The notes under the pieces: generated by a model
What the model saw: the letters and a program-made list of their open reading frames with translations, nothing else
Databases searched by the model: none
Told to the model about the DNA's origin: nothing
DNA from: Diprion similis
Lineage: Eukaryota; Arthropoda; Insecta; Hymenoptera; Diprionidae
Length of the DNA stretch: 64,000 nucleotides
Assembly (NCBI RefSeq): GCF_021155765.1
Contig: NC_060114.1
Coordinates: 17,962,501-18,026,500, forward strand
Direction: 5' to 3'
Position numbers and translations under genes: made by a program
Shown here: piece by piece, positions 38,301-50,553 of the stretch
Layout of the letters: every line of letters starts with the position of its first letter
Numbering within the stretch: position 1 is the first letter of the stretch

Positions 38301-41300
38301 AATTGAAGCAGCTGATGATGTTTTTTTTCTTCTTTCGTTTAGGAGAGAATGGACCTATTGAGGTGTGACAGTGAAGAGGACGTGGAAGGACTGGTTTTCC
38401 ACTCAGAAATGATCGATTGCAAGGCAGACCATGGAAACGAAAACGGTACTGGTTCAACGCAACAACCTGAAGCCTTAACGAGGTGACTGCAGCTAATGCA
38501 TTAATATCTTTTTTTTTCGTCACAGGAAATCAGTTGAACTCGACGTGGCCTGGCGCGAGTCTTCAGGACGGGAGTAAACTTTCCAGTCTAGCGTCGACCC
38601 AATCGTTGAGCTGCGATTTGATGGAAGACGACAGTTCTAGTCAAGAACAACCTCTTTTCTTGCAGCTCAGCTGCTCGGTGCATACGCGATCCAGTCTATC
38701 GACTACCCCGGTAAAACTGCTGCCGACCTGCTTCACAGATATCGTGGAAAAGCTTGAAGCTCCGCTTGAGGAGCATAATCCGGCAGAGATGAAAATAACC
38801 CTGGATATAATATGCCTCAACCTTCCGAGGGAGGTTCTAGATGTGAGTCTGGAACGCAGTCCGGGGTTGAGAACAACTTCGTTTTGCAGCGCCTCTTCGG
38901 TTGGCAGCACTACGACAAACAGCGAAAGCAGTCCTGATTACGACACGCAAATGTCCGGGACCGACGCTTTACAGGATAGAATTCAGCATTTACCCAGAAG
39001 ACAGCACAACGCAGTCTGCACGTTGGTCGACGAGATCGAATGGCTGCTGAGGGACGAAACTGCGACCGCGCTGCTGGATCAGGACGTTCCTACGGCACAT
39101 ACCCTGAATCTTGTCGCGAGGCATGTTTCCGAATCCACTGGGAGGCCAAGCTGTTCAACGGATAAAGTACCGCTGCAGTTTGTCTTTCCATCTGAACATT
39201 GCAGCCCCAAGTTTCTGGAGGAATTGAGGAAGTTGGAAATCGATCGGTACCGCATCAACGAGGAAGGCAGTCTCTTTTATTTTACCAAAAATAACAACTG
39301 CAGTAACGACGCTTTAGAAATTAACTGCGAGTTGAGTAACCGGGAGGAAAATGTAGCACCAAACGGTGAGAAAACTTTTTTTTACGTATATTCATTGAAT
39401 GCAATCGGTCAAGCGTGTATAGATACTAACTAAATATGTAGACGACACGTTCCAGGAAGATGCAGCAGAACCACAACTACAGGATATCGAACCCAGAGTG
39501 AGCGGAACGGATTTTGGAGACCCGCCAGGATGTCATTCGGAGATATCTAGCGCGGGAGAAGGCCAAACTGGAACCGATGACGGATACGAAGGAGATAGCA
39601 GCGATTCGGAGGACGATTGCCACTGGTTGGCCGATCTTGACAAACGACGAAATCGGATGCCCAATTTTTGGCTTATATTAAAAGTCGAAGATAATTTCGT
39701 TTACGTCTACTTTCATTGCAGGTACGAATCCATCGAGTCGATGTCTCGATTCTGTGTATTCTGATTTTGCATCTGACTCCAGGTTCCTGGAACTAGCTTC
39801 TCCTGAGGTCGATCGTTACCGACAAATCCAGAAGATGGTGATGTCAGAAATAAAGGCAATATGCCGACGGGTGAATCAGTACCTATTACTGCAAAGCTTG
39901 CACGATACACGAACCTGCGATTCCTTGCTGGAACCAGAATCGAACGAAGACTACGTGTGGCGAGGTGAGACGGGCAGTGAGTCAGGCGCCACACACCAAA
40001 ATCAAGTTTTCTCGATCAATATGTCGCCAGGCGTGTTCAGGTGCCCGGTAATATGGAAAGTCCCATTCTGCCTTCATCCGAGGCTGAAAACTGGGCCAGG
40101 GAAACCTGGACTTTCTCGCGGAATAAAAGCTCTCCACGCAGTGTTGAATCGTTTTTCCGTGAACAATCGAAGCAACATGTTCGTCTATCAGGAAAACAAC
40201 GAGAACGTGTTTTACCTGAGATTGCACGAACAGATAAGCGAGGTCAAACCGCTGCAGAATAAGCTCTCGGAAAGTCATGAAAAATTAGTCGTCTCTAGGA
40301 GCAGCAGCATCACCTCGCTATCCCAATCCAAAGGAAAAGAAGGAGATGTTTTGGGGACGAACGATACTCGCCCGAGGGTCCGATCCTTCGGTGAAAAGGA
40401 AAGTGACCTACTGAACAAGCCTGACGATCTGATAATCCTCATGGTTCATGGGATTTCTGACGCCGGGCCTGCAGTAAAATGCGAACTTGTTCAGGTTCTG
40501 CAGAATCGTCTCGACGACGCCGTGCTGGAAGTTTTGTCCATCATGCTCGCCAGGAATCCTGTGTGCAAGTTGACCCCAGCGGACGTGCACTTCATTCAAA
40601 AACAATACCAGCCCCCAGAGAATGTCGTACAGTTGTTAGTGCCGCCGCATTGTCTGCCTCATATAGAAGCCTTGGGATACTACCTGCAGCAAAACCTGCT
40701 GCAATTTTTGCACAATCCAAAATACACCGACTCGAAAAACCACAATCATTTTCAAGACTACACCAAAGATTCTAGCAAAAGAGTTCCTGAATCTGACATA
40801 TTTTTGTACAATCAAAGCCAGTCCAGCGGCAGTAAAGGAATCGCTTGCATAGCCGTCGGGATCGTCAACTCCAGCGGGGAATTGATAACAACAAGTAAAC
40901 AGGAATGGCTGGATTCTGACTTTCCGAATCCGTTCAAAGTCGAGCATTTCCAAGGAATTGTTTCCAGCTCTCTGTATGACGGCAACTTACAGCCGGATTT
41001 GTCCCCCGAGGCGCTGATCGAATTCAGAATTTGGAAACAAGGCCGTGTCAACTTGGAATCTTTGACCCAAAAATTGCGTTCGGCAGCCAGGCATGCCACT
41101 TGGGATTTAGTCACGGAATACAAACTCTTGCCCACTGTTCTCATGGAAGAATTGCCCAACGAAGTATCGTTTGATTGTACAGTAGCGCACAAAGAAACCC
41201 AGACGCCAGTGAAGAATAAACAATCCAAACCCCCAATTTCGGACACTATCCAGCTGAACAGGTACGAGGTAGGCGAAGACGGGAAGCTCCATGAGGTCTA

Positions 41301-44300
41301 TCGCACCACCCTGCATCACTGGTTTCAGTTTGCTCTACAGATCAACGTACCTGCGGTGAAAAAACACATAGTCGTCATGCAAAGGAGACACCCGATTCCT
41401 GTCATCGCTAAAGAACTGCAGAGCTTGATTCGCGGTCACGCACCTGACACGTCTTCCAGGCCCTTCGTCTTATCCAGGCGTCAGCCGTTCATCGATACCA
41501 GCCCGCCTCACGAAGAGATTCACATGACGAAATCTTTTCACATGTCAGAAAGCACGGAGAGTGTCAACAGCTCTTGGCTGTCCGTTGTCAAGGATGATAA
41601 TAGCGACCGAAATGTATATGTACCGTGCGATTTAACCAGGGAAGATCAGAGTCCGATAAAATGCCTCTTAGTTGCCAGAAATTTTTATCAGTGGAAGGCT
41701 TCGCACAGCAAAACAATCGAACCGGAAATGTTGGTGCCTAAAGGTAAGCCAACGCCTCAGTTGTGCTCACTCTTTCATCATGCGTATAAAGAGATTCGAG
41801 ATTTTTACGATCCGTTTTCATCTTACAGATCAAAAATTACTCCAGAAATTCAACCCTCTGATTTTGGACTCCAGTTTTGTTCCCAGACAACGCCTCCTGC
41901 TTGCTAAAATACAGAGCGATAACGTGAGTGTTAAATATTTCCGTTTTATCCGATTAATTCTGAGATTTTCATAATCACAAAATTATTAAGGAATTCTATG
42001 AGTCTCTAAAAATATCTTACAGTTCTTCAAAATTGAAGGTCTCTGATTTACACAACTTGAATACTTCGAAACTTGTAGCGCAACATATTGCCCGATCAAT
42101 GATTTTCGAGGTCTGTGCAATTTACTTGCATTCTTTGACTTACAGATTATTCTCTACATGTACAACTGGTCGAAGGAACGTTCCGAGAAGTTGACTAAGC
42201 AAGTGACGAATCTTGGCACGTGGCTGTCGTCGAGATCGAGTTTATTTACGAACATAGCGATGCAGAAACTGGGAATATTCCACCATCAGCCAGCACCGGC
42301 TTTCCCTCAGGAGGACAGAAATCCGTCTTACTATCAAATAACCGACATGGAAACTCTGACGAAGTTTCCAAACGATTTACACAACGACGGTAAAGAATGG
42401 CCTCGAACCTCGAATCGCAGCAACCTTGGAAAAGCAACAACCGTGTCATGGAATCCTCGCATCGCTCAAGTCCTTAGGGACGCTAAACCCAGTGGTCCAC
42501 ACCCAGTGAATAATGCGACAGATGCGGTGGTGAGAGCAGCTTATCGTCTGCAAGACGTGCGTCAGCGAGAAAAAAAAGCCAAAGGTAATGTATCCGGGAT
42601 TACGTATTGAAAGTATGAAAGTTCTTCCATTTTGCACCCGATTCACAATCGACGATATGTTTTCTGCTTCCAGAGGACTTTAAGTGCCTTGGTGAAATGT
42701 GGCAAAGCCGCGCAGCTACTTCCAATATCCCAATCTCGCAAGCTACTTTAAATCTGTTCAAGCAGCACTCTCGACTGATTCATTACTGCCATACGCCACT
42801 TCTCTTTCTACCGAAATGGCGACTGCAGTCAGCCGCCAGCAGAGACCATTCTCTCTCTCAGCCTCCCGCCACGCTACAATCAATGGTTCAACAACAGTCT
42901 CCTCAGAATGCTCAGGCTCAATCCAAAACTGCAAACGTCACTTCCAATGCAACGATCACCGAGTGGCATAGAGAGCTGTGCACCACCATGTTGATGGAGT
43001 ATAAACAGTATCTTCAAACCTTGGGATTCAACTCAGTCAGAGTCGAATCTTCCAAAAAAGTGTAAGGAATTTTTGCTAGTTGTTTTTTTTTTTTTTTTGA
43101 TTTCACTGCCTTTTTTGATGTCTTTGTTAAATGTCAACTCCATCGATTACAGTAAACAAGGCCAGAATCTGCATCACACATGCTACCTGCAAAAATCTAT
43201 GCTAGGTGGTGTTTTGTTGTTCGAAGTCCTGATGCGTGAACCGTACTTCATAGCCAAGGTGCGGGTGATCGAGTGCAGCAGACTTCAAACAAAATCAAGC
43301 AGTGCTCTGGTAAATCAGGTGAGTCGTCGGGATAAGTTTCACTGAAAAAAGTCGGTTTCACTTTTTGGTAGAATTTTTTTTTTTTTTTTTTCATAGCGAA
43401 AAATGACCGTAACGACTGTATAAAACGCAACTTCAATAACAGTCTCCTTATAATTATTGTTACAGTTTATGCTCAGTTTCGTCGATGCCTGTGACAAGGT
43501 GAAAATTGACATGCATCTTCATTCTTTTACGTACGACTTTCACCTGCGCTGTATCCATTCGTATATCGCTGGGAACGGCTTGTGGTCTCTGCGAGAAGAC
43601 TATGACTTGACGCATTTCTTGGACGATTTTATGAAGTACTACAGCAAGGCTCCAAACTACGCTAGAAATCTCGTCTACAGCGGTGAGTAATTGAACTTTG
43701 TAAATTCCCAGCCGTTTGTTGGTGTATTTATTTTCATGATTTGCCTTGCAGATACGGTTACTGTGAGTAACTTGGCGACGCCGGCGCGAACCTTGTACTC
43801 GTATCTTCTGTCAAACGAGAAAGCGTGCGGTATGCAAGTTTTGGGTATGTCGCGCGATTCCAACGAAGACAAAGAAAGCGAATTCGTTTTAGTAAGACTC
43901 CAGAGTACCCCTTTGGTCAGTTATTGCGATGCGCAGGATATGAAACACACCAACGACTTTGATATCACTCTAATAGTATCGAGGCTGGAGCAGCCACCGA
44001 ATTTGGAAAAATCTGAGATAACGTTGAAGTACTACTTGATGCTAACGAGGAAGAGGGAAGTCTACCCGAAGAAGGAGTCCCAGAACAATAAGCTTGGAAA
44101 ATTTCGCACAGTTTATAGCATATCACGATCGGCCAACAACTCGCACGCCGAGAGTCCATCAGGCTCCAGTCCAGTCTCGCCTGTACCGTCGCTACAACAT
44201 AAAACTTCGAAAACCGAACTGCTGACCAGCTCCGTTGAGTCGAGCGAAACCCAAGATGGAGCTAGCACGGAACTCGGGGAGCAGCTCAAGACCGACAGCC

Positions 44301-45070
44301 CAATTGACGTAAACAATTCTCTAGCTCCGACTCCCCCACCAGTTCCCAGTTCACCTTTGACCCAAAATCCAAGCCTTCCTAACGCTCCTGCCACCACGTC
44401 GTCGCACCTGGTACAAATTCGACAGGAGTCCGTCAATTACTTGGGGTACTATTCGTCGCACGAACAGCTGATGCAACAAATGATCATGTCCCAAGCGCAC
44501 GCAGCAACGGCAAAGATCACGACTATGATAAAAGACGGGGCTCTTCAATGTCGAACGCATTTACTCTGGAATAAACTTCTCGAGAATAGATCTGTCATGA
44601 ACTATTTCGAGTTTACCGAACTCTGTACGCTGGCACAGGTTGAACCGCTCTCTAAAATTGATCCGAGGCTCAGCCTGTTGCTTAGTCAGCCTTTGACTTG
44701 GTACCAGGCTCTTGCCAAAGTCTTGATGAACAAATACCAGGATCATCATAAACTCTTCAATGCACCAGATGGCAATGTTAACCATGTTGTTGTACTTCAT
44801 CCGAGTTACCTGCATGCGTTCATGATGCTGACCATAGATCTGCACACTTCGCGAGGGGTGAGTAAAAGATATCAGCGCAGCTTTTCTTAGGTTTGAAAAT
44901 TTCCTGTTTTTGGGTGACTTATGAAATGTTTTCAGGAATTGTGCGCGGTGTATAGAAAGCCTGCCGAACTTGTGACCTCTTCGTTTAATTTGGGCGATGT
45001 GTACAGTTTGATAGAAGGATTTGTAAATGTGTGCTGTTTTCATTTGTGGATGGGACTTTGCAGCCAATAA
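26375..45070 (+). CDS. SZT2: SZT2, KICSTOR complex scaffold subunit
   Basis: Large lysosome-associated scaffold that, with KPTN, ITFG2 and KICS2, positions GATOR1 to restrain mTORC1 when nutrients fall. Exons: 26375-26419, 26731-27048, 27116-27193, 27298-27703, 27832-28052, 28135-28528, 28625-28874, 29180-about 29920, 30078-30277, 30358-30521, 36188-about 36490, 36552-36663, 36727-36909, 37013-37609, 37687-38063, 38343-about 38445, 38526-39365, 39442-39721, 39783-41743, 41829-41923, 42146-42584, 42674-43061, 43153-43318, 43466-43682, 43752-44857, 44936-45070. About 3,370 aa, as in vertebrate SZT2. Recognisable blocks: VYLLMKKGFPISRNVRAQWM at the N-terminus, YRIVISLDLSPS, RYLYHSRWLWAV, EGFSFAHSAAGIINMVLE, FVYVYFHCR and the C-terminal HPSYLHAFMMLTIDLHTSRG. 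Problems: the exon ending near 29920 runs into TAA before its donor, the 36490/36552 junction is uncertain, and one intron looks GC-AG. The ATG at 26375 is the first in frame with the conserved N-terminus. Confidence 0.92.
31363..32219. mobile_element. ~850-bp long palindromic (foldback) element in SZT2 intron
   Basis: Left arm (about 31363-31720) and right arm (about 31860-32219) are inverted copies of each other. Matching landmarks in order: GGTTWAAAAAAA ends, TTTTTCAATGTCACAT against ATGTGACATTGAAAAA on the opposite strand, TAATATTAATATT, CATAAATGTCCGATACATAT, and TTGAATTGATGTAAAAATTC against a diverged partner. Spacer is about 140-170 bp. No long ORF. This fits a non-autonomous foldback DNA transposon. 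Transcribed as part of the intron it would form a long RNA hairpin. Confidence 0.75.
34115..34123 (+). promoter_or_regulatory. TATA box of a possible nested gene in the SZT2 intron
   Basis: TATAAATAG sits immediately upstream of a small inverted repeat (GGGCCCAG ... CTGGGCCC, 34123-34146). This is a strong TATA consensus deep in an intron, on the same strand as SZT2, about 240 bp upstream of a signal-peptide-like ORF. Transcription is not demonstrated. Confidence 0.45.
34354..34539 (+). CDS. Putative small secreted protein or first exon of nested gene
   Basis: The ORF starting at the ATG at 34354 encodes 61 aa: a basic N-terminus (MKVNYLRIKSGTTKRCC) followed by a hydrophobic core (LAFLFIILFSFESISAS) that looks like a signal peptide with a small-residue cleavage site, then SHRSKC. 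A GTATCA directly after AAAT near 34473 could be a donor, so the real product may continue in later exons I could not identify. An in-frame upstream ATG exists at 34249. It lies downstream of the TATA box at 34115. I do not recognise the protein, and it could be a chance ORF. Confidence 0.3.
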   Translation: MKVNYLRIKSGTTKRCCDTLAFLFIILFSFESISASHRSKCIKLLFILSSYFPTLVADVII

Positions 45071-46237
45071 CTCAAGTATCGTAATATTAGAATTCACTAT
45101 GGAATAGGTAATATGATTGAGCATTGTACATAAAGTGGAAGCAGAAAACGATCGACAGGATATTTCTGATTTTCAGTGTCGAGTAGATGTAATTATTTGA
45201 TACCTGTAAAATTAACATTATTATTATAATGATACTTGCCACTTTGACAAAGATGTAATAATTTATATAGGTATAAGTATAATTAGCATCAACTCTAAAG
45301 GGTTATAAAAATTTCTGAAGTAAAACAATCAAAAGATAGAAGAGATTAGTAGAGATTTATATTCTTTGTAAATTAAAATTGAAATTATGTTAGAGAAATT
45401 GCCTCAAATTCAGATGCCTATTAGAATTCTCGATATTTGTTTCTCGCCATAGAAAAAGACTGTCGTCGTTCTATTATTTCTTATTTAATTTTTTAAGCAT
45501 TTTTATTGTTTTATATAAAATCGTGGTTTTTTAAATACAAGCAATAGTTACAACGAGACTCAATTTATAGTAAATTTCATTAGTAATAGAAAATGTTGGT
45601 TACATTTGCCACTACATGAAATTACCAAAAAAATTTCAATTAGAAAGCTATCTTATGCGGTCTTGTGGTTCAAGTTCTAAGCCGTAAAGTTTACGAAAAT
45701 ACACCAAATCAAAGTTTATTTCAATTCTACAAGCACGATAAAATTTTTTAATCCGTGTAATATACGCACCCAGCTGGATCAAGTATTAGTTGATATTGAA
45801 ACTTGATGAAGAGTTCATAAAACGAACGTTGAATTGCAGGAAAAAATAATATATAATTTTTATGATTTTAATGCGTACTTACTTTACACCAAAACTATTC
45901 AATGACATTTACTTCTGCAAAATAATAACTCTACTTACCACTGCCTGTATAATTTAAAATGTAAATAATAAATATATATATAGGTATATATATGTATATA
46001 TATATATATATTTGTTTTATCAAATTCGTGCCGAGTATTATTACACTGTTCCGATACCAAAAATTTATCATCGTTCTGAGGTGAAGAAATTATTTTAATA
46101 TCTAATAATTTTTTAATTTCAGGCAAACGAACATTTTTCTTACGAAATGATTGCTGAATTTATTAAAATGTCAACAATAATTAAGGATAGTTAATAATAT
46201 AATTACATAAGTTAAAGCTCTAGATGGTAAACTTTAG
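45071..46237. other. Convergent 3' region between SZT2 and HSPA14
   Basis: AT-rich sequence, presumably the 3' UTRs of both genes. It includes an AT microsatellite at 45971-46012. No other gene seen. Confidence 0.6.
45971..46012. repeat. AT dinucleotide microsatellite
   Basis: Interrupted (TA)n run of about 42 bp in the intergenic region downstream of HSPA14. Confidence 0.85.
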
Positions 46238-48370
46238 TTAGGAGTCATCTTCGTGTATGCCAAAACGAAATGATGATTTTTGGCCAGACTTAGCATCAGT
46301 TATATTTACATTTAAACTGGCCTCTGTTAAATCTGTATCGACTTTCAGCTGAGCTCCACTTTCAGCCGGTATGCAAATCTGAAAATGAAAACGAAAGATC
46401 AACGATCGGACAAGATGTTTGAGCGAATGTACACATTTGAAAAATATTTATTCGCGGACAACTGCTCTTGGCTTTGACCAAAGAAAAACAACAATATGAC
46501 AAAACTGAGCGGTCAGAATTTTGTATTACATAAATGCTTACCAGTCCGATTTTTTTTTGGCTTGCTGCATCCTCCGAGTCTTGTTCGTATATTTTGATGT
46601 TTATTTTTCCATCTTTAACCTCAGGTACTTCAATACGTGTTTGTAGCTTTATAGGTACGACTGTTTTTGCCGGTATAATAATAGGTTTGAGTTCCTCAAT
46701 TTGTATGTAAAGGGGTTTCTGCAGGGCGTTTACTTCCATGTTTGTAGATTGTAAACTCTCGTCCCACATTCCATGGGAAAGCAGAAGGGCTGACTGCATA
46801 GCCGCGCCTATCGCCATACATTCGTCAGGGCTCCATTTTCCACTGCACACTTCGCCGTTGGAGAAAAGGGTGCCAATTTTCTCCTGAAGTTTGGGAATCT
46901 TCATTGTACCCCCGCTGAGTATGATCTTGCTTATATCATCCGTGCTCAGTTTTGTTTCTTTCAGTATTTTATCGATGGGCGCGATATACTCCGATATGTT
47001 TGAATTTATCAAGTTCTCAAAACGAGCTCTAGTTATATTATAACTAAAATCAACTCCGTCGCACAAAGATTCGACGAAACAGTGCGCTGTCGACATTGTC
47101 GACAAAACATGTTTACACGTCTCTGCCGCTATATTCAACTTTGACATTGATCGCCTGCTTTCCATTGGGTCCAATTTCCATTTACTCATAAATTCACCTG
47201 CCAAATATTCGGCTAAAATTTTCGTCAGCTTATTACCACCCAAATCGTGGTAGTACGACGTCGATACAATCTGGTATATGCCACTGACTACTTTGACCAA
47301 CGTGATCTCACTGCTCACACCTCCTATTCTGTAGACTAGCACGTATCTGTAAAATAAAATTAATGATAACAAGGTCCTTGTATAATCAAGAGTGAGCCTT
47401 CAGGCTTGTGAAATTAACTACAAACCCTGATTCCTTTCTGTCCTGACCAATCCCATAGGCCAAACAGGCGGCAGCAGGTTCGCTAATAACTTGTAGAACT
47501 CTGAACCCAGCAGAGGAGGCAGATTTGCTCCACATTTGAATGCTAGCAGGATTAAATCTGAGCGGAACGCAAAGCACGACGTTGTGCTCATTGTCGTCAT
47601 GTGCGGCGGTAGTAGAAATACTGTACATGGCCTCAAATATTCTAGTTGCGACTTCGACAGGGAGTATTTTCTCCATCCTTTCATTCCTCTTTATTAAATA
47701 TTGTACTGTGTCTTTCTCCTTTATTATTTTACAGGTGCTACTCTTTACTGCTAACTCTAGCTCCGTCTCGTCCATATTTTTATTCATCAATCTCTTGTTA
47801 TTCAATACAGAGATCGGACCATTCCTGAAAAGACCGGCCTTGGCTGCCAAGCCGATCACCTGAAAAATTGTGACAGACAGACTTTACAACGCTGTAATAG
47901 GATGGCTTTATAAAACGTTAGAAGTAGGAGAGCGAATATTTCGAGAAAAACTAGCGAAGGAAAGGATGCGAGAACAGAACCTAACCTAAATACGTTATAG
48001 AATGTCTTAAAGTCGTATTTCACCTCTTCGGTTTCGTTGAAGGCGACCACAGCCGCGGTGACTCGCTCACCGGCTTCGTTTGCGACGACATCAACGTTGT
48101 CATCCTGTGAAAATTTATCGAATCTGGTTATTGAAGTGACGTTTTGGCTAGGTTAGAACGAGGGAGCGCGTCCATGTGTCATACATGCGCTAATCTTCCA
48201 GTGATAGAATAGTTGGAACTGACTGGTTATTATGACACGAAAATGCGCTCCCCGCCCTTCAACAAATATCCAATTACACTAGGGATTATCCAGTCACAGT
48301 TTACCTTAAATATCGCCAAACAGGCTGAGGTGTTGCCTAAATAAAGACCGAATGCGGCTACCGATGCCAT
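46238..48370 (-). CDS. HSPA14: Heat shock 70 kDa protein 14-like (Hsp70-like, ribosome-associated)
   Basis: Divergent cytosolic Hsp70 (Hsp70L1) that in animals works with the J-protein DNAJC2 at ribosomes in nascent-chain folding. Exons read downward: 48370-48305, 48104-48024, 47859-47426, 47346-46542, 46378-46238; 508 aa against about 509 in vertebrates. ATPase motifs: phosphate loop GLYLGNTSACLAIFK, VIGLAAKAG near residue 50, SEPAAACLAYGIG, the second phosphate block as RIGGVSSEI (variant of the canonical DLGGGT), and the adenosine block IILSGGTMKIPKLQ. The substrate domain is short and the EEVD tail is absent, as in HSPA14. Ends FGIHEDDS. All phases agree. The gene is head-to-head with COPZ, so the two probably share a promoter. 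Confidence 0.95.
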
Positions 48371-48710
48371 GTTTGTACATTCTGTAGTAGCACGAAGCAA
48401 CGAGATCGGTTCAGTTACGACACCGTGGCTTCGACTTTGCGAGATCACAGATCATCACAGATGCCGGCGAAAGATGCTGCGACCTTCTTTACCGACAGTA
48501 GTCTGTTAATTACGACTAAAGGAACGGAGGAACCGAAATTAGAATCTACTGAATCGACTTTGCGGGTCACAGATGCCGGCGAAAGATGCTGCGACCTTCT
48601 TTACCGACAGTAGCCTGTTAATTACGACTAAAGGAACGGAGGAACCGAAATTAGAATCTACCGAATTGACACGTAAACACAGCGGTTGCCTGTGCCTTTT
48701 TCGCGAAAAC
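48371..48710. promoter_or_regulatory. Bidirectional promoter region HSPA14/COPZ
   Basis: Only 340 bp separate the two divergent start codons, so both 5' UTRs and core promoters must lie here. No TATA box is obvious. Most of the interval is taken up by a ~112-bp tandem duplication (see the repeat entry). Confidence 0.65.
48432..48670. repeat. 112-bp tandem duplication in the shared promoter
   Basis: Two adjacent copies beginning CACAGATGCCGGCGAAAGAT at 48456 and 48568. Over about 100 bp they differ at only about 3 positions. The stretch just left of copy 1 (CGACTTTGCG) matches the end of copy 1, so the unit repeats about 2.2 times. The period is not a multiple of three, so the overlapping short ORF is not maintained across copies. 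Confidence 0.9.
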
Positions 48711-50057
48711 ATGGACGATCAGTTGCTGGTACGTTAACTAGTTAAATATGTCGTTTCCCAACCTATCATTTAAGATCAAACAACCATCCGCGCGCTGATA
48801 ATTTCCCGTGACATTCTCATCCACTTGCATACGGTCGTCGAATATTTGACAGCTTTTAACTGTGTCGCTTTCAGCCAACCTAACCTAACCTAACCAAAGA
48901 ATTTCTACCTAATTTATTTCGAACTGCGATACCCGTCAAATCTGATTGTTTCTTCTGTTTTTTTTTTTTTTTTTAACTAATGCATCGTACTTGTTGAACA
49001 ACGTTTTTTTAGCGACATGTCTTTTTCCTCAGGAACCTTCACTGTATACCGTCAAGGGTATGGTGATACTGGATAATGATGGCAACAGAATACTGGCAAA
49101 GTATTACGACAAGAATGTATTTCCAACTTCGAAGGAGCAGAAAGCTTTTGAGAAAAATCTATTCAACAAGACTCACAGAGCTAACACAGAAATTATCATG
49201 CTCGACGGTCTGACCTGTGTCTATAAGAGCAATGTCGATCTGTTCTTCTATGTAATGGGCAGCTCTCGTGAAAACGAGGTTTGACATCTATTTTCATGAA
49301 TTCCTTTCTTTTTGTAAATATAAAGTAAAAATATCTACTTCACTAATTTACTACTACTACTAATTTTCAGTCATCCAGCTGGCTAGAATTTATCATTCAC
49401 TTCTTTGATGGTGAATAATAATTCTTCATTGAACTCTAAGTAAAGATTTATAAATCCTTTCACGTTACAGCTAATTCTTATGAGCGTACTGAATTGCTTG
49501 TATGATTCCATAAGTCAAATTCTAAGGAAAAACGTTGAAAAGAGAGCAGTGCTTGATAGTCTGGATATTGTGATGCTGGCTATGGATGAAATCTGCGATG
49601 GCGGGTAAATTTTCTGAGATATTGGATTTCCAGATGATTAAAAAATATTTGTAGGAACTGGGAAAGCTTTGCATGTCACAAAAACAAAAATTTCACGAAA
49701 CCCACATGAATTGAATCAGAGCCTTACTTATTTTTAATTATTCTACTTACAAATTAAGACATTTCTGTTATTTAGCATTATTTTGGATGCCGACGCAAGT
49801 AGCGTTGTGACACGGGTAGCCCTGCGAACAGATGACATTCCACTTGGCGAGCAAACAGTCGCACAGGTGAGAATAAATACTCCTTGTTTCGGTCTTCACT
49901 GTCTGCCTTGTCTCTTTTTCCTATATTATGAAATATTTGTCGTTCAATGTATTCCTATCGTGAGTTCTCTTTAGACCGTAATTAATATTTAACGTTTTTA
50001 CCCTTACAGGTCCTACAGTCAGCAAAAGAGCAACTTAAATGGTCCTTATTGAAGTAA
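48711..50057 (+). CDS. COPZ: Coatomer subunit zeta (COPI coat)
   Basis: Small longin-fold subunit of the COPI coat, paired with gamma-COP, for Golgi-to-ER and intra-Golgi traffic. Exons: 48711-48728, 49033-49278, 49471-49604, 49776-49866, 50010-50057; 178 aa, the usual length. The six-residue first exon MDDQLL matches the short N-terminal extension of the family and continues into [20 protein letters not shown]. Conserved blocks [56 protein letters not shown] and the C-terminal [13 protein letters not shown] are all present. Phases agree and nothing is missing. Intron 1 contains a short telomere-type repeat. Confidence 0.96.
48875..48895. repeat. Short interstitial (AACCT)n telomere-like repeat
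   Basis: About four units of AACCT (reverse of TTAGG, the common insect telomere repeat) inside COPZ intron 1. Too short to be an ancient telomere; more likely a simple repeat or a motif common near promoters. Confidence 0.7.
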
Positions 50058-50154
50058 TCTAATTTCATAAAATTAATGTTAAGAAAAAGTAAAAAATTGA
50101 GCAAGTGCCGTGAGTGAAAGAAAAGAAATATTATATGAACTATTATACCATGTG

Positions 50155-50160
50155 AATAAA
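50155..50160 (+). terminator. Likely polyadenylation signal of COPZ
   Basis: AATAAA about 100 bp after the COPZ stop codon. Confidence 0.55.
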
Positions 50161-50553
50161 CCAGCAATGAGCTTGATTAAAAATCGTTGAAATTATATAC
50201 TTCAAGTGCCGTTAGATAAAATTAAATGACGAAAAACTTTCAACTTTTCATCCATGTAACATTCTGGTTTTCAGTCAAATATTTTCCAGTTATTTAACGT
50301 CGGTGCGATACACCGAATATACAAACTAGGTGGAACTTCTAGAAGATAAGACAAACTACCGTGTTATAATTAACAAATTACCATTTTTAACAATTAACAA
50401 TTAATCATTTTACTGTCAACACGGTTTCGTTTCAATCAAGCGTGATTCAGAGTTTCAGCCTTCTTTCAATGTTTTCGCTCGCGGCCACCAGTTGGCGCTG
50501 CGGACACCTTCGAAATGACGAAATACTTGCATGCATGACTGGATAAAGAGAAT

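Noticed and set aside
39754-39782. In-frame ATG upstream of the large SZT2 exon
   Set aside because: Lies in the intron just before the acceptor; the exon starts at 39783 and completes the codon from the previous exon.
48425-48613. 62-codon ORF overlapping the duplicated promoter
   Set aside because: The 112-bp period shifts the frame between copies, and COPZ starts downstream at 48711 with the expected short first exon.
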